Of a stretch of 64,000 nucleotides of DNA, positions 54,145-63,085 are shown piece after piece (positions within the stretch are counted from its first letter, which is position 1; the number at the start of each line of letters is the position of its first letter). A program made the translations under genes and the position numbers. The stretch is from contig NZ_FQXV01000007.1 of assembly GCF_900130065.1 (NCBI RefSeq), forward strand, positions 62,001 to 126,000, read 5' to 3'. The notes under the pieces were generated by a model. The model had not been told where the DNA came from. It worked only from the letters and a program-made list of their open reading frames with translations, and ran no database searches. Source of the DNA: Sporobacter termitidis DSM 10068. Its GTDB lineage: Bacteria > Bacillota > Clostridia > Oscillospirales > Oscillospiraceae.

Positions 54145-54177
54145 ACGGCCCTGCTGTCACATCGACAGCAGGGCCGT
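54145..54177 (-). terminator. Terminator of the dCache chemoreceptor gene
   Basis: Stem ACGGCCCTGCTGT/ACAGCAGGGCCGT, loop CACATCG; on the minus strand followed by CTTTATA. Confidence 0.65.
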
Positions 54178-54218
54178 ACAGTCTCTCGAAAAACCCGGCG
54201 GGGCTTTTCAGCGAAGGA

Positions 54219-56285
54219 TTAATACTTGCCGAAGTCGCCCTCGCCAAGGGAAATTTTGACCTTTGAGGGCAGGACGTCCTTTTGTGCTTTCCCGGGCAGC
54301 TTCTGCTCGGCGACGGCATCGGCGTCAAACGCGGTGTTGCCGCGGAGCTTGAAGCGGTCGACCTGGCTCTTGAGGAAGTCGGCCTGAGACGACAGCTCCT
54401 CGCTGGCGGCGGCGCTTTCCTCGGACGTGGCGGTATTGCTCTGCACGACCATGTTGACCTGAATCAGCGCCTGATCCAGCTGCTTGATGCCCTCGGACTG
54501 CTCCTTGGAGGCGGAGGCGATATCCCCTAAGAACGAGGCCGCTTTTGCCACGTCGTCCACGATCTTATTGAGCGACTCCGCCGTTTCATTGGCGATCTTC
54601 GTGCCGCCCCCGACCTTATTGATCGAGTTTTCGATGAGCTCCGTCGTCTCCCGCGCCGCGTTGGCCGACCGGGCCGCCAGATTTCTGACCTCCTCGGCCA
54701 CGACGGCAAAGCCCTTGCCGTGCTGTCCGGCGCGGGCGGCCTCCACGGCCGCGTTGAGCGCCAGGATGTTCGTCTGGAACGCGATGTCGTCAATGACCTT
54801 GATGATTTTTGAGATATTCCCGGACGACTCGTTGATTTCATTCATCGCCTCGAGCATATCCTGCATCCGCTTGTTGCCTTCGGCGGCATTCGTCTGCGCT
54901 CTTTCGGCGAGCACATGGGCCTCGTTGGCATTGTCGGCGTTCCGCTGGGTTTTTTCGGCGATCTCGCCGATGGAGGCGGTCAGCTGCTCCAGCGAGCTGG
55001 CCTGCTCTGTGGCCCCCTGCGACAGCGTCAGGCTGAAATCGGAGACCTGGCTGGAACCGATGGTGACCTGCTGCGTCGCCGTGCTGATATTCGTCAGCGC
55101 CTCGTTGTTTTTCTCCAAAAGCTCGTTGAGCTTAATACCCAGAATATCGTGCTCGGAACGGACGGGTATTTCAACCGCCAGATCTCCCGCCGCGATCCGT
55201 TCGACGCCGGAAACCTGGGCCCGGATCGTGTCGATCATGGTCTGGAACGACGACGACAGCGCGCCGATTTCGTCATGCGACTTGCTCTCAATGCTCACGT
55301 CGACGGCGCCAAGCGCCAGGCGGTCGGACACGGTGACGAGCCCCTTGATGGGTTTGACGACCATTCTTCTGACGATCAGGATACTCGTAAAGGCACCGAC
55401 CAGGAGGATGAGCACCGTCACCCCGATGATCATGTACAGGATCGTCGTCAGATCCGAGAAATACTCTGTCTTCGGCGCCGTCAGGATAATCGACCACGTG
55501 GTCCCTGAAATCGGCGCGCCGGAGGCTACCTTGGCGACGTCGTTAAAATCATACTCGTCATAGCCCTTCTGACCACCGATCAATTTGGAGGTGAAATCGG
55601 CCAGCGGGCGGAGCGCCGCGTCATTATCCGCTTCGGAGACGATGTTATAGGCGCTGTTGACCATCTCGGCGTCCGGATGGGCGATGACGACGCCGGCGTT
55701 GTTGACAATAAAGGAATAGCCCGTCTTTCCCACGGCGATCCCGTTGGACATATCGTTGATGGCAGAGGCGTTCCGCGTCACGATCAAAACGCCGATGACC
55801 TTATCGCCGGACGATACGATCGGCGCCGCGACCACGACAACCATCTGCCCGTCGACCTTGCTCAGGAGCGGATCAGTCACGGTTGTTTTTCCCGCCAGGC
55901 CGTCCTTGATATACTGGCGGTCGGCCAGACTGGACTGCGAATCGTTCGTGAACTTGGCCTGTCCGTCCAGTCCCGCCACCCCGATACGCATATATCCCAT
56001 TTTTTTGACCATCTGGTCAAGCGCGGGTTTCTGGGTGGTCCAGTTCATGGTTTTGACATCCTCACGGGCGGCGATCAAATCCGCCTCGTTTTTCATTGCC
56101 TCAAGCTTCGTGGCCAGTAAAAGCGCCGCAGAATCGGCGCTGTTTTCCAGGTTCGTCTCGATTGATTTTGTCATGCCGGAGGAGGCGCTCAGATACGAGG
56201 CCACGCCGACGACGCAAAAACCTACAAAAATAATGGCAATAATCGCTGAGGATATCTTTGCTGATAACTTGCTGCTGAATTTCAT
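54219..56285 (-). CDS. Methyl-accepting chemotaxis protein (dCache sensor)
   Basis: A 688-residue chemoreceptor. TM1 is at about residues 10-33. An extracellular double-Cache sensor spans 34-283 ([18 protein letters not shown], then [16 protein letters not shown]), the usual site for amino acids or other small ligands. TM2 is at about 287-310, then HAMP and the signalling coiled coil with the same hairpin-tip segment as the receptor at 1893. It ends in EGDFGKY, sharing the final FGKY. The start ATG has AAGGGAG upstream. No chemotaxis partner gene is adjacent. Confidence 0.94.
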   Translation of the reverse strand: MKFSSKLSAKISSAIIAIIFVGFCVVGVASYLSASSGMTKSIETNLENSADSAALLLATKLEAMKNEADLIAAREDVKTMNWTTQKPALDQMVKKMGYMRIGVAGLDGQAKFTNDSQSSLADRQYIKDGLAGKTTVTDPLLSKVDGQMVVVVAAPIVSSGDKVIGVLIVTRNASAINDMSNGIAVGKTGYSFIVNNAGVVIAHPDAEMVNSAYNIVSEADNDAALRPLADFTSKLIGGQKGYDEYDFNDVAKVASGAPISGTTWSIILTAPKTEYFSDLTTILYMIIGVTVLILLVGAFTSILIVRRMVVKPIKGLVTVSDRLALGAVDVSIESKSHDEIGALSSSFQTMIDTIRAQVSGVERIAAGDLAVEIPVRSEHDILGIKLNELLEKNNEALTNISTATQQVTIGSSQVSDFSLTLSQGATEQASSLEQLTASIGEIAEKTQRNADNANEAHVLAERAQTNAAEGNKRMQDMLEAMNEINESSGNISKIIKVIDDIAFQTNILALNAAVEAARAGQHGKGFAVVAEEVRNLAARSANAARETTELIENSINKVGGGTKIANETAESLNKIVDDVAKAASFLGDIASASKEQSEGIKQLDQALIQVNMVVQSNTATSEESAAASEELSSQADFLKSQVDRFKLRGNTAFDADAVAEQKLPGKAQKDVLPSKVKISLGEGDFGKY

Positions 56286-56440
56286 GTGCTTCTCCCTTTG
56301 CTCTGCGTCTCATAACGCTATTTATAATATATATCGGTCGAACACTCCTTCACTTCATCGGTCTAAAGAAATTCGATGTAAAACATCAACATCCAAGACT
56401 TCTATTTTTTAGTTATTTTGCCGAACATTTGAAAATTAAT

Positions 56441-56475
56441 GGCGGCACAGCTGTCTCATTAACAGCTGTGCCGCC
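56441..56475. terminator. Hairpin downstream of the mch-like gene
   Basis: A perfect 14-bp stem GGCGGCACAGCTGT/ACAGCTGTGCCGCC with loop CTCATTA, about 40 bases past the stop of the Mch-like gene. It lacks a clear T-run on the minus strand. Confidence 0.5.
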
Positions 56476-56517
56476 GAAAAAGCCGCACGAGGGTCTTTCA
56501 ATAAATTGCGGTGGGTA

Positions 56518-57492
56518 CTATTCCGATATACCGAACGAGCGGCGCAAAACGTCGGGGCGGAGCACGCCGGCGGCGAAGGTGTTTCCGCTGGACAGGCTGC
56601 ACATCCGGATGACGGCGGGGTTGAACTGGTCGGGGCCTCTGTTGAAAAAGTTGTCGTGACCTTTTTCAAAATCCATGTACGCGCGCCCGTAACCCTCGGC
56701 GGCGCTGGCCGGCACGCGCCCGACCAGACGCCTGAGCACCGCGTCCTCGTCGCGCACGTTGACAGAAACGGTAGCGCCGTAAGAGATGGCGTCGTTGGTC
56801 CGCCCCAGGCCGCTGGCCGTATCCCTCGCCACCGGGGAAACGGGGCAGGCCGCGGCCCCGGACACCACCTTGTCCAGGTCATACCCGAGCCTCCGCAGCT
56901 TGAAAAGCCCCGTCTCCAGAGCGCGCGCCGCCACCTGGACCGTGCCCGCCACCGAGGCTGTGGGCGCGACCAAAACGGTGAGATTCTCCGGCGCGCACCC
57001 GCATTCGTCCACGATGACGCCGATGACCTCCGCCGTGGGGAGCTGGTTGGATTCAAGACAGAGTATGACGATCTCCGGCGGATCCTGGTACCCCAGCAGC
57101 TTATAAAGGCTCCCCTTGTGGACGACGGCGCCGGCCGGACCGGACCCCATATAAATCCTGTTGCCGCATTTGATCGGCCAGCCGGCGTACTGGGACGCCA
57201 TGCAGGCGCGCAAGGGGTGGTCCGTCACGACCTCCGCCGACAGCCAGCGCAGGCCGCCAAAATCCTGCCACGTCAGCGACACGTCGGCCAGGCCCCCCAG
57301 GCATATTTTTGAAAACAGCACGCCGGCCTCATACCCGCCCTCGGCGTGAACGCCGCAGTCGATCACCATCGCCCCGCTTTGGCTGGTCACCTGGACGCGC
57401 AGCTGATGCCTCTGCGAGACGACCTCGTCGATCAGGGCCAGCGCCCGGCGGTTGGGACTCAGTTCCGGTATATGACTCAGCGGCAGTTGCAT
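56518..57492 (-). CDS. mch: Methenyl-tetrahydromethanopterin cyclohydrolase (Mch) homologue
   Basis: A 324-residue protein matching Mch along its whole length. Examples are VIDCGVHAEGGYEAGVLFSK (43-62), RACMASQYAGW (95-105), YMGSGPAGAV (114-123), VAPTASVAGTVQVAARALET (175-194) and the C-terminal RPDVLRRSFG. The Arg-x-x-Glu pair thought to act in catalysis is present as R190 and E193. Known Mch enzymes hydrolyse methenyl-H4MPT in methanogens and methylotrophs, a cofactor pathway not expected in Clostridia. It stands just after an amino-acid ABC operon but has its own promoter (57524-57553) and start ATG behind AAGGAGA. It may act on another cyclic amidine or a folate analogue. Family assignment is firm, reaction is not. 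Confidence 0.88.
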   Translation of the reverse strand: MQLPLSHIPELSPNRRALALIDEVVSQRHQLRVQVTSQSGAMVIDCGVHAEGGYEAGVLFSKICLGGLADVSLTWQDFGGLRWLSAEVVTDHPLRACMASQYAGWPIKCGNRIYMGSGPAGAVVHKGSLYKLLGYQDPPEIVILCLESNQLPTAEVIGVIVDECGCAPENLTVLVAPTASVAGTVQVAARALETGLFKLRRLGYDLDKVVSGAAACPVSPVARDTASGLGRTNDAISYGATVSVNVRDEDAVLRRLVGRVPASAAEGYGRAYMDFEKGHDNFFNRGPDQFNPAVIRMCSLSSGNTFAAGVLRPDVLRRSFGISE

Positions 57493-57523
57493 AGGTCTCA
57501 CTTCTCCTTGTCGTAATGCTTGA

Positions 57524-57553
57524 ATTGTACTCTCGCGGCAAGCATTTCGTCAA
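57524..57553 (-). promoter_or_regulatory. Promoter of the mch-like gene
   Basis: On the minus strand TTGACG, 18 bases, TACAAT, about 30 bases before the start codon. Together with the hairpin at 57567 this suggests at least partly independent expression from the ABC transporter genes. Confidence 0.55.
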
Positions 57554-57566
57554 GCGCGTAAATACA

Positions 57567-57594
57567 CCGGGGAGGGAAACGCTTCCCTCCCCGG
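57567..57594 (-). terminator. Terminator of the amino-acid ABC operon
   Basis: Stem CCGGGGAGGGA/TCCCTCCCCGG, loop of six, immediately after the binding-protein stop. The following T content is low, so some read-through into the mch-like gene is possible. Confidence 0.6.
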
Positions 57595-57601
57595 CGATGT
57601 T

Positions 57602-58555
57602 TTATTTGACGTTCTTTGTTACGCCTTCGTCCACGTCCACGAAATAGTCCTGGGTCAGATTGTATTGCTGGAGGATCGACATGAGCGTGCCGTCCTTCTT
57701 CATGGCGTTGAGCGTGTCGTTGACCTCGGCCAGGAAGTCCTTATCCGTAAAGCGGACCGCCGCGCCGATCTGGCCGCTGGCCTCCGCCTGATACGGGGAA
57801 AGGAGCTTCAGCTTCAGCGAGCTGTCCGACGCAAGCGTATAGCCCGCCACGATGCCGTCCGTTATGACGGCGTCCACCTTGCCCATATTGACGGCCGTCA
57901 TCAGCGTGGCCTGGTTGTCATACGCCTCGAGCTTGCCGATTTTGCCCTCGTCCAGCCATTTCTGGGCCGTTTCATAGAAGGTCGTGCCCGGCTGGGCGCC
58001 GACGGTCTTGCCGGCCAGCTCCTCCTTGCTGGTGATCTTGGAATCCGCGGGGATGACAACGGCTTCGCCTTCCTGATACCACTTGTCGGTAAACGCGGCG
58101 ATCTGCAGGCGCTCATCCTTGACGTACATCGCGTCGACGACCATATCGATGCTGTTGTTGTTCAGCTCCACGAGAAGATTGGAGAAGTCGATGACCTTCA
58201 TCTGGATATCCGGGATGCCGAGGCGGCTGCATATCTCGCGCAGGATATCGATATCGACGCCGGCCAGCTTGCCTGTATCCACGTCCTGATAAGAGAAGGG
58301 CGCGTCGTTGGAGGAGCCGATGAGAATATAGCCTTTTTCCTTGATCTTTTTCAGCAGCGCCGATTCGTCCTTGGCGGAGGCCGAGGGCGACGCCGCGTCT
58401 GCCGGCGAGGCGGAGGGTGAGGCCGCCGTTGAGGGCGAGGCCGAGGGCGAGCTTCCGGCCGTGGGGGCGGACGCGCAGCCTGCCAGTACCGTCAGCAGCA
58501 GGAGCGTGCAGGACAGGCACAGGGCGGTCCATTTTCTTAACCTGGTGTTTTTCAT
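57602..58555 (-). CDS. Amino-acid ABC transporter substrate-binding lipoprotein
   Basis: A 317-residue lipoprotein of solute-binding family 3. The signal ends in the lipobox LLTVLAGC. A Ser/Ala/Pro linker with SPSAS repeats follows (to about residue 60), then two lobes: GYILIGSSNDAPFSYQDVDT, GVDIDILREICSRLG, and AGKTVGAQPGTTFYET. The family binds polar or charged amino acids. The start is ATG at 58555 behind AGAGGA; the longer frame is not supported. It belongs with the permease and ATPase genes upstream in the same direction, 67 bases after the permease. Confidence 0.93.
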   Translation of the reverse strand: MKNTRLRKWTALCLSCTLLLLTVLAGCASAPTAGSSPSASPSTAASPSASPADAASPSASAKDESALLKKIKEKGYILIGSSNDAPFSYQDVDTGKLAGVDIDILREICSRLGIPDIQMKVIDFSNLLVELNNNSIDMVVDAMYVKDERLQIAAFTDKWYQEGEAVVIPADSKITSKEELAGKTVGAQPGTTFYETAQKWLDEGKIGKLEAYDNQATLMTAVNMGKVDAVITDGIVAGYTLASDSSLKLKLLSPYQAEASGQIGAAVRFTDKDFLAEVNDTLNAMKKDGTLMSILQQYNLTQDYFVDVDEGVTKNVK

Positions 58556-58622
58556 TGTGATTCCTCTTTTCATCTTTATTTGCCTCCCGGCATGTTTCAT
58601 GGACATGAAGTGCATTTTGATA

Positions 58623-59318
58623 TTACCGCACCCGCTTGAGCCGGCGCTCCACAAGACGGCTCAGCTGCGAAAGCGGGATGCTGATGACGAGATAAACGAG
58701 GGCCAGGATGGTATAAGCCTCCACGGTCAGGAACGTCTGGGATGCAAAGGTCTTTGTGCGGAGCAGCAGCTCCTGAACTGAAATCATCGCCAAAAGCGAC
58801 GTGTCCTTGATCAGCATGACGAGATAGTTGCCGAAAACGGGGACAGAATTGCGCAGCGCAGGCGGAATGATAAAGCCGAACAGCACCTGCCCCTCGCTGA
58901 AGCCCAGCGCCAGGCCCGCCTCCCGCTGCCCGGGATCGATGGCCAGGATGGCCGAGCGGATCACCTCGGACATATAGCAGCCGTAATTGATGGCGAAGCC
59001 GATGATGCCGCAGGTGGAGGCCTCCAGCTGGACGTTTGTATGATAGCCCATGGCGGCGGAAATGCCGTTGATGAGCATGGGGACCACGTAATATATGTAG
59101 AAGAACTGGACGAGCAGCGGCGTGCCGCGGATGAGCTCGATAAAGATGCTCAGTATTCTGTCCAGCACCCGGCTTTTCGAGAGCCGCCCGATGGCGATGA
59201 GCAGCGCCGCCACGAGCGCGCAGGCAAAGCCGGCCAAGGTGATATAAACGACGATGCCGACGCCGTCCAAAAGGCTCGGCCCAAGCTTGGCAAACGCTTT
59301 CTGAAAGTTAAGCTCCAT
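58623..59318 (-). CDS. Amino-acid ABC transporter permease (HisM/GlnP type)
   Basis: A 231-residue membrane permease with about five helices. Family features are the N-terminal GVGIVVYITLAGFACAL, ELIRGTPLLVQFFYIYY, and the EAA loop RSAILAIDPGQREAGLALGF that contacts the ATPase. Homodimers form the channel of amino-acid importers. Fifteen bases separate it from the ATPase stop upstream. Confidence 0.94.
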   Translation of the reverse strand: MELNFQKAFAKLGPSLLDGVGIVVYITLAGFACALVAALLIAIGRLSKSRVLDRILSIFIELIRGTPLLVQFFYIYYVVPMLINGISAAMGYHTNVQLEASTCGIIGFAINYGCYMSEVIRSAILAIDPGQREAGLALGFSEGQVLFGFIIPPALRNSVPVFGNYLVMLIKDTSLLAMISVQELLLRTKTFASQTFLTVEAYTILALVYLVISIPLSQLSRLVERRLKRVR

Positions 59319-59332
59319 GTTTCCTGCCTCCC

Positions 59333-60061
<729 letters not shown>

Positions 60062-60096
60062 GACGACACCTTCCTTCTTAACGGCAGCCTGATAAT

Positions 60097-60125
60097 AAAA
60101 AACGGAGCCCTCCTGTCAGGCTCCA
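60097..60125 (-). terminator. Terminator of the cytidylate-kinase-like gene
   Basis: GGAGCC/GGCTCC stem; on the minus strand it is followed by GTTTTTT. Confidence 0.75.
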
Positions 60126-60154
60126 TTGCATGTCTTATCAGTATTCAGCTTTGC

Positions 60155-60757
60155 TCAGCGCAGGTCAAAACGTTTTTTGATGATCTCCGTCAGCACGTCG
60201 CAGGTTCCTTCAACGCCCAGCAGGCTGGAATCGAGCATCACGTGCTTGTAATCCTTGTCGGACATCGAGTAGCCGCAGTAGTGGCGGTGATAGGATTCCC
60301 TGGCCTTGTCGACGGAGGCGATCATCTTTTTCGCTTCATCCGGCTGCATCCGCAGCGTCTCCACACAGTTGCGCAGCCGCGCGGCGTACGGCGCGTATAT
60401 AAAAATATTGATGATCTCCTTGACGTCGCTCAGGATGGCGTCGGCACAGCGCCCGACGATAATGCACGGTCCCTTTGCCGCAATGTCGATAATGATCTTG
60501 CGCTGGGCGGCAAATATCTCATCCTGAATGGGCGTGGTGCCCATTCCCAGAGGATAGCTCATGTTGAAAAAAGCCGACTTCGCGCTCTCCTCCACATCGC
60601 TGATCGTCGATACGGGAAGCTTCAGGTCCTTCGCGGTCAACTCAACAATGTCACGGTCATAATACTCGATACCCAGCCTCTCGCTGACCTGCCGGGCAAT
60701 CGGGCGGCCGAGGCTGCCGAACTGCCGGGCGATCGTTACAACGAATTTCTGCTCCAT
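60155..60757 (-). CDS. Cytidylate-kinase-like P-loop family protein
   Basis: A 200-residue protein of the cytidylate-kinase-like family. It has the N-terminal strand VVTIARQFGSLGRPIARQVS, in which the usual GxxGxGK loop is replaced by FGSLGRPIA, then DRDIVEL and a CIIVGRCADAIL strand. The Walker A Lys is missing, as is common in this family, so a true CMP kinase function is doubtful. The start is ATG at 60757 behind GGGAGGAG. It is transcribed divergently from the PucR-type regulator, from a near-consensus promoter. Role unknown. Confidence 0.85.
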   Translation of the reverse strand: MEQKFVVTIARQFGSLGRPIARQVSERLGIEYYDRDIVELTAKDLKLPVSTISDVEESAKSAFFNMSYPLGMGTTPIQDEIFAAQRKIIIDIAAKGPCIIVGRCADAILSDVKEIINIFIYAPYAARLRNCVETLRMQPDEAKKMIASVDKARESYHRHYCGYSMSDKDYKHVMLDSSLLGVEGTCDVLTEIIKKRFDLR

Positions 60758-60800
60758 GACACGTCTCCTCCCGCACATTCTCTTTTCTGAGCTTAACCTG

Positions 60801-60828
60801 ATTATAGCACGGATTTCCGCGTTGCCAA
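60801..60828 (-). promoter_or_regulatory. Promoter of the cytidylate-kinase-like gene
   Basis: On the minus strand TTGGCA, 16 bases, TATAAT. Confidence 0.7.
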
Positions 60829-60947
60829 TAGGCTGCAAAGCCAAACATTCCTGACGTTTTTGTATTCCAAGTACAAATGCAGCGCCATATTGCACATCGT
60901 TCTTCGATTACATCGCCGATTTTTGTACTCTATCGTTAATTTCACTT

Positions 60948-60975
60948 TGATCCCGGCGCCCGGCGTGGTATACTC
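60948..60975 (+). promoter_or_regulatory. Promoter of the PucR-type regulator gene
   Basis: TTGATC, 16 bases, TATACT, 28 bases before the start codon. The 120 bases between the two divergent promoters may hold regulator sites; I see no clear operator. Confidence 0.65.
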
Positions 60976-61002
60976 GGGTAAAAGCGGATAAGGAGTGCGG
61001 CG

Positions 61003-62130
61003 ATGCGGACACAGGTGATCACCCTCTACGAGCGGGGGAAAACAAAATATCAGATGGCGCTGCATGACGGGACGAGCGGCCTGCATAATTCCGCCTCGTG
61101 GGTCTATCTTGCCGAGGATATCCAGAACATCTCCTTTTTAAAAGGCGGAGAGTTCATCATCACCACCGGCCTTTTTGTGCGGAGCGGCGTGGCGCTGTCC
61201 GAGTTCATCCGGGCGCTGGCCATGTGCAGCTGCAGCGGCATTTTGCTCAATGTCGGCCCGTACCTCCGGGAGGAGGATATCACGCCGGAGATTTCGGAGT
61301 TCTGCGACTACAACAAGATCCCGCTTTTCACGATGCCGTGGGAGGTGCATCTGGTGGATATCATGCAGGATTTCTGCGGCCTTTTCCTGAGCGAGAGCCG
61401 CCAGGAGGAGCATCTGAGCGCCACATTCCAAAGCGCCATTTATCACACGCCCGTGCCGGACGGGATTCTGCGGACCTTCAACCAGTTTGGCTTTGCCACA
61501 AGAGCCGACTACCAGGCGATCGTCATCCGCAATCTGCAGGATACGACGCAGATCACCTCGCCGTTTAACAGCTACGGCTTCAAATACCATTTGTTCACTC
61601 ACGACAATCACCATATTTTAATATACAACGCGTCGCAGAAACAGCTTTCCCTGTCCGCCCTCCTGGAGATCATCTGCTTTTATGACGGCATCAAGGCCGG
61701 CGTCAGCGACACGGCGCCGTCGCTGGCCGATATCGGGCTGTCCTACAGGCGCGCCCGCTTTGCCCTGGACGCCGCGGACTTCTGGAAAAGGCCGTACGTC
61801 TGCTTCGACGAGCTGGGCCTGTTACAGCTGCTTTTCAGCGTGCCGGACCACAGCCTGATGCAGGCGGTATACAAGCGCCGGCTGGGCGTACTGGAAAAAT
61901 ACGACGGGGAGCATGGGACCGAATACCTGGACACGCTCCGCATTTTCCTTTTATCCGACTGCAACCTGCTGGAAACGTCGGCCAGAATGCACACGCACCG
62001 CAATACGGTTGTTTACCGCGTTAAAAAAATCAAGGAGCTGCTGGCGTCGAGCCTGGACAATTCCGCCGTCAAATTCGACCTGATGATGGCGCTGTATATC
62101 CGGGAATACCTCTCCATCAGCCCGCAATAA
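61003..62130 (+). CDS. PucR-family transcriptional regulator
   Basis: A 375-residue regulator. The N-terminal PucR ligand domain spans about residues 15-125 (WVYLAEDIQNISFLKGGEFI; NKIPLFTMPWEV). The central region is GGDEF-like in fold, and the C-terminal helix-turn-helix lies at about 310-370 (LLETSARMHTHRNTVVYRVK, the PucR/CdaR HTH signature). Family members respond to purines, amino acids or sugar acids. It is divergent from the kinase-like gene and close to the amino-acid ABC operon and mch-like gene, all possible targets. The start ATG has AAGGAG six bases upstream. Confidence 0.92.
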   Translation: MRTQVITLYERGKTKYQMALHDGTSGLHNSASWVYLAEDIQNISFLKGGEFIITTGLFVRSGVALSEFIRALAMCSCSGILLNVGPYLREEDITPEISEFCDYNKIPLFTMPWEVHLVDIMQDFCGLFLSESRQEEHLSATFQSAIYHTPVPDGILRTFNQFGFATRADYQAIVIRNLQDTTQITSPFNSYGFKYHLFTHDNHHILIYNASQKQLSLSALLEIICFYDGIKAGVSDTAPSLADIGLSYRRARFALDAADFWKRPYVCFDELGLLQLLFSVPDHSLMQAVYKRRLGVLEKYDGEHGTEYLDTLRIFLLSDCNLLETSARMHTHRNTVVYRVKKIKELLASSLDNSAVKFDLMMALYIREYLSISPQ

Positions 62131-62223
62131 AAGGCCCGCGCCGGCATCCCCATGTCCACGGCGCAGGAATAAAGCCCGTACCTTGTTCATATTCTCCATT
62201 GTAAAGGCATTGGAGGGTTGAAC

Positions 62224-62985
62224 ATGCGTCAAACTTTTATTGTACTGACGAAAAAAAGGATCACCCTTTTCGCGACGATTCTCGCCGTTATCTTTATATT
62301 TGTAGCCGTCAACGACCCGGCCATCGTCGGCGCCTCCGCCACGACCCGCGAGCTGCCGATCTACTGCGTCCAGCGCGACAACAAGGCGGTTTCACTCACG
62401 TTCGACGCCGCCTGGGGCAACGAGGACACGCAGCAGCTCATCGACATCCTCAATAAATATAACGTCAAGGCCACCTTCTTCGTCGTCGGCTTCTGGGTCG
62501 ACAAATTCCCCGAGTCGGTCAAAGCGCTCGCGGACGCCGGCAACGAGGTGATGAGCCACTCCAATGATCACGCGCATTTCTCCAAGCTCTCGACAGACCA
62601 GATCGTCCAGAACGTCACCGCCAGCAACAATAAAATCGCCGCCGTCACCGGCGTCGCCCCCGCGCTGTTCCGGTGCCCGTACGGCGAATATGACGACCAC
62701 GTCATCAAAGCGCTCAAATCCATGAACATGTACACGATTCAGTGGGACGTAGACAGCTTGGATTGGAAGAATCTATCAGCCGGCGAAATCACCCAGCGCG
62801 TCACCTCAAAGGTGCAGCCCGGCAGCATCATCCTGTTCCACAACGCGGCGCTCCACACGCCGGAAGCGCTGCCAGGGATCATCGAGTACCTGCTCAAAAA
62901 CGGTTATTCCATCGTCCCCGTCTCGCAGCTTTTGCTGAAGGGCGACTATACGATCGACCATACGGGCCGGCAGCTGCCGGCATAG
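62224..62985 (+). CDS. Polysaccharide deacetylase (PdaB-like, sporulation type)
   Basis: A 253-residue protein. One N-terminal membrane or signal helix (about 12-32) precedes a NodB-homology deacetylase domain. The motifs are VSLTFDAAWGNEDT (motif 1 in the FDAAWG form typical of PdaB), SHSNDHAHFSKL (metal His pair), FRCPYGEYDD and WDVDSLDW, with ILFHN near the end. PdaB is needed in Bacillus spores for cortex or spore stability, so this suggests a spore former. The start is ATG at 62224, six bases after GGAGGG. A strong terminator follows. Confidence 0.92.
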   Translation: MRQTFIVLTKKRITLFATILAVIFIFVAVNDPAIVGASATTRELPIYCVQRDNKAVSLTFDAAWGNEDTQQLIDILNKYNVKATFFVVGFWVDKFPESVKALADAGNEVMSHSNDHAHFSKLSTDQIVQNVTASNNKIAAVTGVAPALFRCPYGEYDDHVIKALKSMNMYTIQWDVDSLDWKNLSAGEITQRVTSKVQPGSIILFHNAALHTPEALPGIIEYLLKNGYSIVPVSQLLLKGDYTIDHTGRQLPA

Positions 62986-63025
62986 GCCCCACGGCCGAAT
63001 TTCTGACTTTTGTTTTCTCCGCAGC

Positions 63026-63062
63026 AAAGGACCTGTGGCTATCCTCCTGCCACAGGTCCTTT
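63026..63062. terminator. Bidirectional terminator
   Basis: AAAGGACCTGTGGC/GCCACAGGTCCTTT, 14-bp perfect stem with A and T ends; it serves the deacetylase gene and the convergent chemoreceptor gene. Confidence 0.85.
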
Positions 63063-63085
63063 CTGCGGAGATTTATATGCCGCCT

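Larger units (their letters stand above)
53339..54218. other. Palindrome-rich intergenic region
   Basis: About 880 bases without a convincing gene. It holds GGGGC-type hairpins at 53497-53517 (word GATGCCCACATC), 53783-53801 and 53824-53843 (word GAACACAGTTC in both orientations), 53853-53875 and 54011-54032 (word ATTGATAAT in both orientations). It also holds one GTCATTCCCGC palindrome (53711-53736), an AT-rich hairpin (54047-54086) and the chemoreceptor terminator (54145-54177). Open frames here are repeat artefacts. Confidence 0.65.
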
